A stretch of 64,000 bases of DNA from Anaeramoeba flamelloides (Eukaryota; Metamonada; Anaeramoebidae). Shown one piece after another: positions 11,617 to 23,250 of this stretch. The stretch is from the NCBI GenBank assembly GCA_027625915.1, contig JANTQA010000036.1:8825001-8889000 (forward strand), in the 5' to 3' direction. Numbering within the stretch: position 1 is the stretch's first letter; each line of letters starts with the position of its first letter. The notes under the pieces were generated by a model. The model was not told the DNA's origin and ran no database searches. It was given only the letters and a program-made list of their open reading frames with translations. Both the position numbers and the translations under genes were made by a program.

Positions 11617-14600
11617 TTAATCTTCATCGCTTTCTTCGTCCCATTGACCTAACATTCTCTCCTTTTTTGGTGATTTTTCAAAATTTTTTATGAAATTATT
11701 ATCATTTTTTGGTTGAATTTGAGTTTGTGTCTGGATTTGATTTTGAATTTGAATTTGAGTTTGAGTTTGTGTCTGGATTTGGTTTGGAATTTGATTTATC
11801 ATTTGATTTTGATTTTGGTTTTCATTTTGATAAGAATTTTGATTTTGGTTTTGGTTTTGGTTTTGATAAAGATTAGGCTGTATCGATTGATTTTGATTTA
11901 TTGGTTGATTTTGATTAGTTAATATTTGATTATTTAATTGGTTTGGTTGCTGGTGGGTCTGCTGGTTCATTGTTTGTGGCATTGACTGGGGAGTTGTTTG
12001 TGGCATTGTCTGGGTAGTTGTTTGGTGAAATGAATGGTTGATTGATTGTATTGTCTGTTGGTTTGGTTGTTGATTTGAAGGTAACCGATTCATTGGAACA
12101 TTAAAATTATTATTCCGGTTATTATCAGTACCACTAATAATCATATTACTAACATTTCTATTATCATTTAAATTATTATTATTTGATAATTGAATATTCG
12201 AAATTGGATTATTTGATAAATTATTTGGTTTTCTGAAAGAATTATTTAGTTGGGGTATCTGGATATTTAGAGAGTTGCTTATGTTATTGTTATTTAATGT
12301 ATTGATATTACTTTGGTTATTTAATTGATTAAAATCCAAACGATTCCTTTGTTCATTTTTTTTTGATTTCAACATTAATGCCATAGAATGTTCTTCAACT
12401 TTATAACTAAATAAACAATCTTTATGTTTTTCAGATAATTCTTCATATTTTGTTTCATCACAAAAAGCTACAACACATGTTCTCGTGTTATAAATTTGTC
12501 CGCATAGATGATTTGAAGCATTTATTGATTCATCTAATGTCATGAATTTAACATAAATTTTACCAAATTCGATCTTGATATTTTTTTTATTGTCTTCTAA
12601 TTTTATGTTATCATTATTCTCATTATTCTCAATATTCTCATTGTGATTATTATTATTCATTATTCTTGGAGATAAAATTTCTTGAACTCGTCCATAAAGT
12701 TTACAATGTCTATAAATTTCCTCAATTACTTTTTTCCAAGGTTCTTCAAATTCTAATATATCATCAGAAATTATATTATAAAGAATCACAACTTTTGTTG
12801 GTGTTACCCCATCGATTTCTTTCGGATCTTTTTTTATAGTACCTAATCCTAATGGTATCATTAAATGGAGTGTTTTTTCTGGTGACAAATCTTGGTATAA
12901 AGGTGGCCTTATAATGGTTTTTATTATTGAATAATTTTGTATTAGATCAAAATTTTGAACTTGATTAATTACAGATCCTATTTTCGTCATTAAAGACACA
13001 GACTTTTCAGAATTTAAACTCTCAACATCCTAGAAATGTATAGATATAATTTTTTTTTTTTTTAATTTTTGTGAGTGGGATTAAATTAAAGAGAATAATA
13101 ACAAAGTGGAGAAAATTGAATATTTCAAGATTGTTTTTTTTTTATTAATTTTAAAAGTTTTTTTTTGGTTTATCGTTAGAAATGTGAAACAAAGAAAACA
13201 TAAAAGATTTAAAGGTACTAATGGATCACTTTTAAATAATTAACTACATTTATATTAAAAGATGTTTTTTTATTTGTTTATTGATTTTTAAATATTTAAT
13301 CCTTAAAAAATTCAGATTAATCTGAATTTTCCATTATTGTTTTTTGATTTTTATGAATAAATTTCCAAAAAAGAAAAAAGAAAGATAAATAAATCCAGTC
13401 AAAGTCAAAATGTTGAGACTTGAAAAGTCCATTTTTAATTTAAAATTTTCCCTAAAAATTTTTTAAAATACGCAGAATATGTGTTGATTCAATCAGTATT
13501 AATATTTGTATTAATTGTATATTATCGATTTACAAATATCTTTACTAACAAAGAGGCTTTTTTATGAAATATAAAATAAATGTCCTACTTTTTTTGGAAA
13601 AACATTAGATGCTTTTTTCAACAATATCAGTATTTTTTTCAATAAATATTTATTTTTTGTTAGCCCAAATAAATCAGAAAGTTTGAACAACAAGTTTACT
13701 TGAATATTCATAAAAGCATGTATTTCTGAGAAATAATTGAATTTTAAAATAATTCAATTCCTGTTTGAAAAAAGTGATTCGAACTATTAATTTTTTTTTT
13801 TTTCAAAACTATCAAAAAGAGTGAATGATAAAAATAGTAAAATGGGTAGTTTAGTGAATACAACGAGAAAAAATTGTAATCTTGAGTCAAAATTGTAGTT
13901 GAAATTACTATTAAAAGCATTCTGAAGCCCTTTATGTGGATAGTGTACTCATTTTTTCATATATCTTGATACAAAAAAGACATGACAGCATAAAATAAAT
14001 ACTTGAGTTTAAAAGGGATTATTTTTTAATATTTTAATGATTGTATTGTTTCCAGTTTGGTGTGAGTAAATAAAAATTGTTTTAAAAAGTGCAATAAAAA
14101 CCCAAACTCATATCACCTATTTAGAATAATATTTTAATTTTCTAATTCTTAAAGTTGTTTAAAGTTTTTAATTTATTTTTCTCTATACAAAAAAATTTTG
14201 AATATTTTTTTTTCGCTTGAAACACCACAATTAAATATTTTTTTAAGAAAATAAATAAAAAAAAAAATAAAAAAACATCTAATTTGCTTTATTTTGATTA
14301 AAAACAGCTATTCAACTCTCTATTTTACTATTTTTTTAAAAATCTATTTTTAAATTAATCAAGATTTTTTTTAAAAAGAAAATATTATTTTTTTCACATT
14401 TACCCTTTCTCAACAAAACTCTTCTATTTAATAATTTGAACGTTTTGACACAAATCGCTAATAGTACATTAGCAAAACAATATTTATGTTTTTAACACAA
14501 TAATACATGTTTATAGCATGTTTTATAAATATATTTTTTTTATTAGGGTACATTAACAACAAGCAAAAGTAACCGAATCAAAATTTATCTTCAAATTTTG

Positions 14601-17600
14601 GAAAATAATTTTATTCAAAATCGGATTTTTGAGACATGATCTTACTCTGGTTCTAATTTTACTGATGAACCAATTTGACAAGATCCTGAAAGAAGAAAAA
14701 AAATTTAAAATCCAAAAACACACATAAAAAAAATTTTCGTAATTAAACATAAACATAACTGAATTACTAAAATTCCAATCAGAACAAGATAATTTGACCA
14801 AAAAAAAGAGAAAATTAGCACTTTTCATTTTCAAAACATTGAACTTGAAGGTTTGAAAAAAGAAAAAGAAATTGAACCAATTTATGACTAAAATCAAACG
14901 AAAATTTTGATAATAAAAGTAGTGTTCCACAATGTTTCGAGAAATTATTTGATAAAAACAATTAATTTTTATTTTATAAAAACTTTTAAACTTTAAGGGA
15001 GTATTTCGAGTATAAAAGGAAAAATCCGGATTTTGAAAATCATTAAAAGTCGTTTTTCAAGCATGAAAAAACAGTAATCTATGTTACCGAGCAAATGGTT
15101 CAAAAATACTGAGAATTAAAAAGGGGGGTAATATTAATGGGAAACATTTCATCATTGTAAGATTTACGAATGGAAGAATTTTTCAAACACAATAAAACAC
15201 AAGTTGTAATTTTTTCAAAAAGAAAAAGAAAAGAAAGAAATTTTAGTTCATAAATGAAAAATTAAAGAACAAATTTTTTAATTTGGCAACTGAATTGAAT
15301 GAAACGAATGAGTTTAGCAACTATAGGCCTTGGAATAGAAAAAAATTACAAAAAAATTACGTAACAAAAATAAATCCAAAAAAATAAAAGAAAAAAAAGT
15401 GTGTAAAAATAATATTTTTTATTGTCTAGCTCAAGATCTAATTTACTTGGAATTTCAAGGGTTTATTATTCCATTCCAAGTAACTTTTGTTTTTTCATTG
15501 AGATCTTTGAATGAAATTTTTTTCTTATTTGTTTTTATTTTTTTCCTAAATTTTTTTGAAAAAAATTGGAAAAGAACTTTCGAAAAAAGTAAAAATAAAA
15601 AAAAATGCGAAAAATCCGGAGTTTTTGTTTTTTTATACCTACACAGCTGCTTTAAATTAAAAAAAAATATTAATCAAAACACTGATAAACTTTTTCATAA
15701 AAAGCATTAATGAATGTTTTTTGGAATATTTCAAAAAAAAATTATCGATCATTTTTAAAATGGGTATTTGCCCAAACACATCACTTAGTTTATCCCCTAA
15801 TAAAAATTCTGTAGTGATAAAATTATATCACGAGTGTTAATCTATCACATCTATAGCACACTTCATAGTACACTTGATAAAAAAAATCTCATGTCGAAAA
15901 GAGACTGATAATAAAAAATAAAAAAAAATGTGCTAAATGGCATATCCCATAAATTTCACACTGTGGTAGGTCATTTTGTATCTGAGTTGGTATACTGTTG
16001 TTATCTGATAAGGTTGTATCCCATGGCTATCCTACCGTGATAGAGATCATTTTTATTGGTCTATTGGTATGGAAACAAGAAACAATCAAGTTTAATTATC
16101 CATTTTGATCTTTTTCACATTTGAAACAATACATTATCCCCATATTTTAGGAAATATAATAGGAAAATTAATCAATTTAATTTTTTTGTTAAAAGATTGG
16201 ATTATCGGGAAGTTTGTTCTGGAAATGGAATAAAAGAACAAAATAATAGAAGCTATTTATTAAAAATTGGGGGGGGGATTAATAGTATTCACATAAAAAA
16301 TAAGATTATTGGGAGTTCTATTGATTATCACAAATTTGGATTGTTATAACTTATTCTAAGATTTTTAATGTATTGATAAAATATTTCTGAAAATATCTTT
16401 GCCAACTCAAAAAAAAAATTAGATTAATTTTTTTCATCTTGTCAGATAATCTAAATAATCGAACAGCAATTACTACATTATTTTATCGTTTTTTGATGTA
16501 ATTGAATATTTAAGTTGGTTTTTTTCAGATTAAAAATAACAAATAAAATTTGACTTCATTTTTAACAGTTTTTTTTTTTTGTTTCTTGGACATTTTAGTA
16601 TTCTCGTGATTTATTAAATGTTTTCACAAATATTTAATAATTTCAGTTAGAACAATGAAAAAAGTCACAACGTTGTGAAAAGAGAATTTCTTAATTAATT
16701 TATTGAATTGTTATTAAAATTCTCTTATTCATTATTACCCCTTCTCGATAATTTCTGAAAAAAAAAAAAAAATTATCATAATCAAGATAGTAGTAAAAGG
16801 TAAGTGGTACACTCATTTTTGAATTGATTATTAAAATTCTAATAGTGATTGCCATCACTCAAAAAAAATGAAATAATTTTATCAAAATTTGTTTTGTTTG
16901 TAAAATCAAATTATTAAATAAAAAAATTACTTAATTGAATTTGGATTTAAATGTTTTATTTGTGAAATACGCTTGTTAGCAAAACACTTTGACTAAAACA
17001 ATCTTTTTAATATTGTCAAATGACTAAAATTGTTCCTGAAATTAAATTTGAAAGAAGAATATCATCCAAAATTTTTGATCACTACTGTACTAAAAAATTT
17101 ATTGGAAATGGTTGGCTAAATGACGAAACAAATCCAAAAAACCAGAAAAAAAAAATAAAAACAAAAAAAAAAAAAAGAAAAATATACTATTTACCTTCTT
17201 AGCGCCTACAACTGCTCTTTGTACAGTAATTTTTTTATCAAATAATAGAGATCCATTTAAAACGTTACAAACTTTGTCTGTCACTTTAGGATCAACATAT
17301 TCACAAAAGGCATATCCTTTTGATTCTCCAGTCATTGGATCCTTTATTAATAAAAAGCTTTTCAATTCACCGTATTGAGTTAATAATTGAACAAGTTGCT
17401 TTTCAGCAATTTGGGCCGGTAGCCCACCAACAAAGATTTTTTCTTGATTGAGTAATTCGTTGGGTTTTTTTTCTGGGTGAAGTTGATACCATTTTGTTGG
17501 CCTGTTTATTTTTATAAGATGATTACCCATTTGGATTCCGTCTAATTGTGTTGCCTTTGTTGTTGTTTCTTTATCTTTAAACCAAACAAATCCATAGGGC

Positions 17601-18850
17601 TTGTCGTTGTGTACAGTTGCCTTGATTACAGATGACAGATCTGTGGATAGTTTCTTGATAACCATGGCTTGGTTAATGTAATTTTTTAAAGTGATTGGTA
17701 ATAGCCCCATGGGAATGTTCCCAACATACAATTTGAGCTCTGTGTCGTCTTGTGGTTGAACAGGAGTCAATGTACGATTTGGGTTTAATAAATTTGTTAA
17801 ATTGACAGGTTGGGAAATACCCGAAGATGCACTTTTAGTTGTGTTTGATCCAAAATTAAGTAATGTTGGGGTACTGATCCCTTGCTGTACATTGTTTGTT
17901 GTTAATTTGGGTGTTATTATTGGCCTTGTCATTGTTGTTGTTGAATTAAGCATCCTGTTTTGGCTATTTGCTTGGATCCTCTTTGTTATTTCTTCTAATT
18001 GCTTTGCTATTTCAGGATCGAGTGCCGTTTTTGTTGGTGGTATTGTTGCTGTTGTTAGGTTTGTTGTTGAATTTATTTGATTATTCGGTAAGGCTATTGG
18101 TAATGTTGCTGTGAGATTTGTTAGATTTCTTGGTGTTATCGCTGAAGTGGTCTGTAAAGGTTGCGGTAAAGAAATTGGAACGGAATTTGGAATCGCCATT
18201 GGGTTGCTGATACCAAGACCACCTTGGTTTAACGTATTTGGAAATTGGTTTGGATTTTTCAGGGATTCTATTGTTTTGTTTAAGATTTGTTGTTGTACTA
18301 GTTGTTGTGTTGTTTGAGTATTTGCATTGTGTTCAGAATTTTGTCTATTCCGATTCTTTCCAAAGTCTGGTGATCTAGAACTTGAATTGCTTGATCCAGT
18401 CGAAGAGCTATAATATCTGTTTCTTTGATTTGATTTTGATCTTCTGTTGTGGTGGTTTCTTTGATGAGAAGATTGCGATTCATTATTGCGGTGCTTTTTA
18501 TTCCGAGAGCTATATTTTATGCTTTCATTTGGGCTATCGCTAGAGTCACTGCTATAGGAGCCCTTACTTCGACGCCTCGAATTACGATCGTAATACTTGC
18601 TTGAATTTTTTCTTTTTCTTTCATTCTCTCGATCTTTTCGGTAATTGTCAGAATAACGTGACGAATATTTTCGATCTGAATATGGATCCCTGTCAGAAGA
18701 TCTTGAAGACCTTGAACGCGAACTTCTATGACTCCTTTTTTTTGAACTCCTTTCTCTGGAATCATAGGAACGTGAAGAACTGTTGCTTTTTATTGTTTCC
18801 ACATTGTCTTGGTTTTGGTTGTTGCTTGAATACTTTTTTTCTTGGGACAT
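11617..18850 (-). CDS. U2AF2: U2AF large subunit (U2AF65-type) splicing factor
   Basis: Exons are 18850-17195 and 13029-11617, giving 1022 residues. U2AF65 binds the polypyrimidine tract at 3' splice sites and recruits the U2 snRNP. Order: an RS-rich N-terminus (about 23-165); a Q/N/T-rich linker; RRM1 (372-452, LYVGNI and KPYGFVWF); RRM2 (470-548, IFVGGL and KGYAFCEY, then VTDKVCNVLNG and VQRAVVGAK, diagnostic of U2AF65); and a UHM-type RRM3 (about 629-750, PTKVVILYNI, IYVKF, ETKY) with an Asn-rich insert. After the UHM, where the protein normally ends, comes a tail of about 240 residues of Q/N runs ending KKERMLGQWDEESDED. The junction joins GAKK to DVESLNSEK in phase 0. The protein is about twice the human length. 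The N-terminal 370 residues contain no Trp, so the usual U2AF35-binding ULM is not visible. Confidence 0.9.
13030..17194 (-). other. 4.2-kb intron of the U2AF gene
   Basis: The donor is GTAAAT at 17194 and the acceptor is CATTTCTAG ending at 13030. The coding frame is preserved, and the flanking residues match the RRM2-to-UHM linker. The intron holds no convincing exon: frames at 14553-14930, 15399-15710 and 17020-17202 are low-complexity. It contains a relatively GC-rich island (about 15955-16060, listed separately), so it may host an RNA gene. The remainder is AT-rich with homopolymer runs. Confidence 0.8.
15955..16060. other. GC-rich island with inverted repeat inside U2AF intron
   Basis: Against very AT-rich flanks, this segment is visibly richer in G and C. 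GGTAGG (15965-15970) pairs with CCTACC (16031-16036), and three wobble pairs can extend the stem outward. Just upstream, GTGATA...TATCAC forms another small stem around 15815-15832. In AT-rich genomes such islands are often structured RNAs. I could not match it to U1, U2, U4, U5, U6 or tRNA. Confidence 0.25.
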
Positions 18851-19323
18851 TGATTTGGAATGTATTTTTCTCTTTTGTTTTCCGAGGAAACTAATAAGAA
18901 CCCTTGAGAGATTATTAAAAAATAAAAGTGAAAAATGTTAAAAAAATAAAATGATTTTAGACTGAAATTCAATTTGAGTCTTTTTATTGTTCTGAAAATA
19001 AAAGTAAATTTGTATTCTTTTGGTAAATTTTTAAGGTTGTGTCTAAATAATACCTCATTAAGAACTTTGATACTGGAAACTTTCTTTGAAATCTGACAAA
19101 TTTTCTCGTTTGATAATAAGAACTTGATTACTAATTTGTCATATTTTTTACCTTTTATTAATCGAATAATCTTCATTTAAGTGTGTCATAAAAAAGAATT
19201 GTTTTCCCAAATGATTTATTATTTTTAACCATTTTATCAGATGAGTTAATAGTGGTGTTTAATCTTGAGAGGGTTTAGGGGATAATATTGATTGACGAAA
19301 TTTTAGACATTAATTACATAAAA

Positions 19324-19662
19324 ATTCAAATATTTTTATTTTGAAAGAAAATAGATTTCCAATAGTCAACCAACAATCAGAATTTTATGTCCTATTCGTT
19401 TTGGAATATATTATTTTAGTTGATAACAATGAATTAAAAGTTTGTCAATAAAGAAAAATCACAATTTTTTTTTAATGAATAAATGGTTTTTTTTTTTTCA
19501 AAAATCCAATAAATCAAAATATTTTGAATTTTCTTTATTGACAAACTTTTAATTCATTGTTATCAACTAAAATAATATATTCCAAAACGAATAGGACATA
19601 AAATTCTGATTGTTGGTTGACTATTGGAAATCTATTTTCTTTCAAAATAAAAATAATTGAAT
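19324..19662. mobile_element. Foldback element with 134-bp arms
   Basis: Left arm 19324-19457 and right arm 19529-19662 are reverse complements over about 134 bp with only one mismatch seen by eye. They enclose a roughly 70-bp AT-rich centre. The arms begin ATTCAA and end AAGAAAA. There is no coding capacity, so this is a MITE or foldback type element. The near-perfect arms suggest recent origin or ongoing arm-to-arm conversion. No clear target duplication was found. Confidence 0.8.
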
Positions 19663-20079
19663 TTGAGAAAATAAGTATTATATATTTTTTTGATAGAGTT
19701 AATAGTCATAGCACCCAAAAAGAAAAAGATATCTCGAATTTTCAAAAAAATAAGTTAAATTACAATTACTTATTTTTATTGAAGTGGTGAGGAACTTTTA
19801 GGATAAAAAAATGAAAAAAAATAATCAATATAATAATTGCTTGAAAATTGTTATTTTTCGTCATTTTTTTGAAGCTTTAATTTCTAATAAAAAAAAAAAC
19901 CATGTTGATTTTATTTAATTATGTAAACAACAAATCAAAATTTTTGTACAAGATTTAGAAAGTGAAAAGAATTGCAATAATATAATTTCATTCAATTTCA
20001 AAATAATATTAGGATTTTTTTGTTAAATCACTTTTAATGTTTTTTAGATTTTTAATTTCGTTTTTTATTTTTTTCAACA

Positions 20080-20230
20080 GCCAAATCTGTTACGTTCCAT
20101 CAATGATTATTTTTTTCAATCAGTAATATAAAGTTAATGTCGAGTTATTCCAAATAGAAGAACTCAAATAAAAATAGTTGATGGTATCTAATGATGTGAT
20201 CAATCAATAATTGTTATATAATTTCAATAA
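20080..20230 (-). mobile_element. Fragment related to 42390-42560
   Basis: Read on the reverse strand, the segment with TTATTTGAGTTCTTCTATTT and the preceding ATTGATTGATC core matches 42390-42480 closely. Both belong to the region that encodes the conserved LIDxMI peptide in the 1.37-kb TTAA elements. It is a short remnant with unclear ends. Confidence 0.4.
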
Positions 20231-21115
20231 ATATACCAGTGAATTTGTTTTTTCTGCTTACTCCAAATTTTAAAAATTGCATTTTTTTATTCCTGTTTTG
20301 ATAATTATTTATTTTTTGTTTTATAAGTATTGTATATTATTAATAATTGTTAACTTTTTAATTAGTTAATCTTTCTTATTTGGTATTTCTTGTAGAATTT
20401 ATTTATGTTTTTTTTTTAAAAAAAATTGAATTTAGGTGTATTAAAAATTTTGAATTGGGGTTTTATCTAGAGAATTCTTTCAACGAAAAAAAAAAAAAAA
20501 AAAAGCATTTGTACTTTACAACACTTGTCAAATTTTTAAATTTTTTTTTTTAATAAGTTTTTCAAGTTTCATTTATTTTTTGATTATTATTTACTAATGA
20601 TACTAGAAACGATGAGATTTTTTTGTATCACTTACTTTTTTTTTTTTTGGGGAGGAACTTACTTTTTGGTGACTCAATTAATGAAAATTTTTTTTTTATG
20701 TTTTAGAGCAAAGTAACGAAATGTCTATCAGATATATTATTAGTTTTACTATTCTTTTTATAAAATTGTGATCTCCAGATTTTTCTCTTTTTTTATATCC
20801 TGGGCGCTTCTACAGAAAGTGATCAAAATGTTGTTATATTTACTTTTTTATTTTCGTATTTATTGTGATTTGACAAACGATTCTATCAAATTTGCCATTT
20901 GAATTATTTCGATGTAATTTTTCAATAAGAGATCCCTTCTTAAAAAAATGAAACAACATTGTACCAAACCGAAATATAAAGGGTGCCTTGTAGATTCCTG
21001 ATTATAATTTTACAACTAACATATTGCGCTTATCCAAAGTGAAAAACGATAGATGAAATGAAATAAAATAAAATAAAAGATGAAATGTCTATTTAATAAA
21101 AATAATATACTTTAT

Positions 21116-22489
21116 TTATATCCAATTTTCTAAATGGTTATTTACACTTACACCAATGTTTGTGAATTGTTTTTGAGGTAATTTTCGAAAAATTAATGAA
21201 TTTATTTGATTTTGTTGATTTTTATTGTTAAAATAGTTGTTGTTGATTTTGTTATTGCTATTGACGTTGCTGTCGTATTGGTAGGTGGTGCTGTTAAAGT
21301 TATTAGACAAATTTTGTAAGTGAGAATCAAAGTATTGGATTTGAATGGTTATATTTTCTTTCTTAACTTGGTATTCATTTTGGAGAGACTGTTTAATTAA
21401 TTGAATGATTTGTTCTTTTTTCGAGTTTTTCTGAGCTGACAAATGGATTGTAATAACCATTTCATTATTAGCAATAACCCAAGATTTATAATCGACAATT
21501 GAGCAATGGTATTTCAAAATTAATTTATTTATAGTATTTTGAATATTGGCGTTCAAAGCAGGATCTTGTTTGTGTGCTAACAAGCGAAAAGTCCTGATCA
21601 ACAGTGGCAAAACAGACACAATTATGACCAATGATAATATAAGAGAGCAAAACGAATCAACCCAATACCACTGTAAGTTGTCAATAAAGATTGTTGAAAT
21701 AATTACCACAACAGAGCCAAGTGTATCGGAAAGTACATGGAACCAAATCCCTTCCAAATTGTCATTGACCACTTTTTTGTTTTTTTCTTTTACTTTTTCA
21801 ATTTCTTTATTTTGGATCATGTGGCGATCAAAATTAACATAATTCTTAATGTCGATTGAAGTACTATCATTGTCTCCGCTTCGCTTATTAAATTGATCAC
21901 CATTGTCCCCAGAAAATTTGCCCGATTCAACATCATTGTTAGACTCGTTAGGATTCTTTTTCGCTTTACTGGGCTTTTTCGTTTCAGCTGTCCTATCGCG
22001 AAATAAATACATGCCAATCAAATTTATGACCAAGCCTATAATTGAGACAACAAACAAACGTTCAGTTTTAACAGTGACAGAAATTATTAGTCTTTCAATC
22101 GATTCCCTTAAAATTAAGAGCCCAACACAAACCAGGAAAATTGAATTCGCAAAGCCAGACAATGGCTCGATCCTGGAATAGCCATAAGTGTAATTTGAGT
22201 TCCTTGGCAATTTGGAAACGTATGACGCAAAGAGACCAGCAAACAAGGAAATGCAATCAAATAGCATATGGAACGAGTCGGACAGCAAAGTTAAACTATC
22301 CGACAAGATAGAATAAAGAAATTCCACAAACATAAAGGACAAATTGATTAAAAAGAATAAAAAGATCCTCCGAGTATCAGAATGCTTCATTATTGTCGAA
22401 AAGATCTTTGATATTTGTGTTTGAAGTGTTAAGTTTTTGTATTGTCTTGGCCTTGTTTCATAACTTTTAAAACCAAGATCATCCAGCAT
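21116..22489 (-). CDS. Cation diffusion facilitator (ZnT-type) transporter
   Basis: This single-exon gene encodes 457 residues. CDF proteins export zinc or related divalent metals from the cytosol by proton exchange, often into Golgi or vesicles. Six membrane segments are visible at about 41-61, 68-90, 110-128, 143-163, 246-270 and 278-299. Metal-site residues are intact: SDSFHMLFD in segment 2 (H74, D78) and HVLSD in segment 5 (H251, D255). The HxxxD/HxxxD pair is typical of zinc-type members. The SFHMLFDC..LFAG and YTYGYSRIEPLSGF blocks resemble the ZnT5/ZnT7/Msc2 branch. The loop between segments 4 and 5 (about 165-245) is Asn/Asp/Lys/Ser-rich and lacks the usual His-rich run. A soluble C-terminal domain (about 310-395) is followed by an Asn-rich tail. 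The start at 22489 leaves a normal 40-residue cytosolic N-terminus. Confidence 0.9.
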   Translation of the reverse strand: MLDDLGFKSYETRPRQYKNLTLQTQISKIFSTIMKHSDTRRIFLFFLINLSFMFVEFLYSILSDSLTLLSDSFHMLFDCISLFAGLFASYVSKLPRNSNYTYGYSRIEPLSGFANSIFLVCVGLLILRESIERLIISVTVKTERLFVVSIIGLVINLIGMYLFRDRTAETKKPSKAKKNPNESNNDVESGKFSGDNGDQFNKRSGDNDSTSIDIKNYVNFDRHMIQNKEIEKVKEKNKKVVNDNLEGIWFHVLSDTLGSVVVIISTIFIDNLQWYWVDSFCSLILSLVIIVSVLPLLIRTFRLLAHKQDPALNANIQNTINKLILKYHCSIVDYKSWVIANNEMVITIHLSAQKNSKKEQIIQLIKQSLQNEYQVKKENITIQIQYFDSHLQNLSNNFNSTTYQYDSNVNSNNKINNNYFNNKNQQNQINSLIFRKLPQKQFTNIGVSVNNHLENWI

Positions 22490-23250
22490 TTAAAAAAGAT
22501 TTTTTTTTTTTTGTTTTTTTTGGAAATTCCACAACGAGCTATTATTTTGAAAATTTGTTTTGGCAATCAAGATTGATAAAAAATGAATTCAAGACTTTTG
22601 TTTCAGAGGTAATCATTTTGGAAACAAGATAAAAGAGCAATATTTTCTTTGTTTTTAGTTCACTATTTGAAAAAATAAAAGTTTTTCCTTTTTATAATTG
22701 TCAAATACATTTTTCTTTTACTTACATTTCGAAATAAGATTGTATTTGTGGAATGTTATTTTTAAGCTACTATTTTTGTTTCTTTTTCAAAACACATATT
22801 TTGTTTTTTTTTAAAAACAAAAGAGTGTTACTTATAGCTTCCAGTTTGAATCTAAATTATTAAAAATTTCGATGATTTATTTCCGTTTTTTTAAATTTGA
22901 TAACTTTACTTGCAAAACAGTCCAAGTTCAAACAGCATTTTGAAAACAAACTTTTTGATAATGTTTCTTTTTTAACTTAAGCCAATAAATATCTTTGCCC
23001 ATTGTTATTCATTATCAAATTGAAAATTTTCAAAAAAGGAATGTAAGAAAAACTACCTACGATTTTTTTTTGTATATAAATGTGACAAGAAATGAAGAAA
23101 GGACTCTCTTTCAATTTTAAATGAAAGTGTTAGTCAAAGTACAGTAATAATTTCATTCATATACTTTTCAAATAAACTTAGTTGAGATTTTGTTCATAAT
23201 AATCAATTCTTTCAAAAATCCATTTTTTCATTTTTTATTTTGTTCTAAAA
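22490..23250. other. Divergent intergenic region, ZnT (-) and coiled-coil gene (+)
   Basis: This stretch of about 760 bp separates two genes transcribed away from each other, so it should contain both promoters. It is AT-rich with T runs and I see no conserved motif or open frame. Confidence 0.5.

Larger units (their letters stand above)
18851..21115. other. Spacer between U2AF and ZnT genes
   Basis: No host gene is visible here. It contains the long hairpin element at 19324-19662 and a reverse-strand piece (about 20080-20230) related to 42390-42560. The rest is AT-rich, with poly(A)/poly(T) runs at 20490-20515 and 20635-20650. A somewhat GC-richer patch at 20800-21030 near the 3' end of the ZnT gene has no recognisable content. 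Confidence 0.5.

Noticed and set aside
14553-15710. Frames of 125 (-) and 103 (+) codons inside the U2AF intron
   Set aside because: Both are Phe/Lys/Asn-rich translations of A/T runs without any domain, and neither has splice sites that join to the U2AF exons in frame.
17802-18317. Forward frames of 92 and 68 codons opposite the U2AF gene
   Set aside because: They are antisense shadows of the first U2AF exon, which has clear RRM and RS sequence on the reverse strand.
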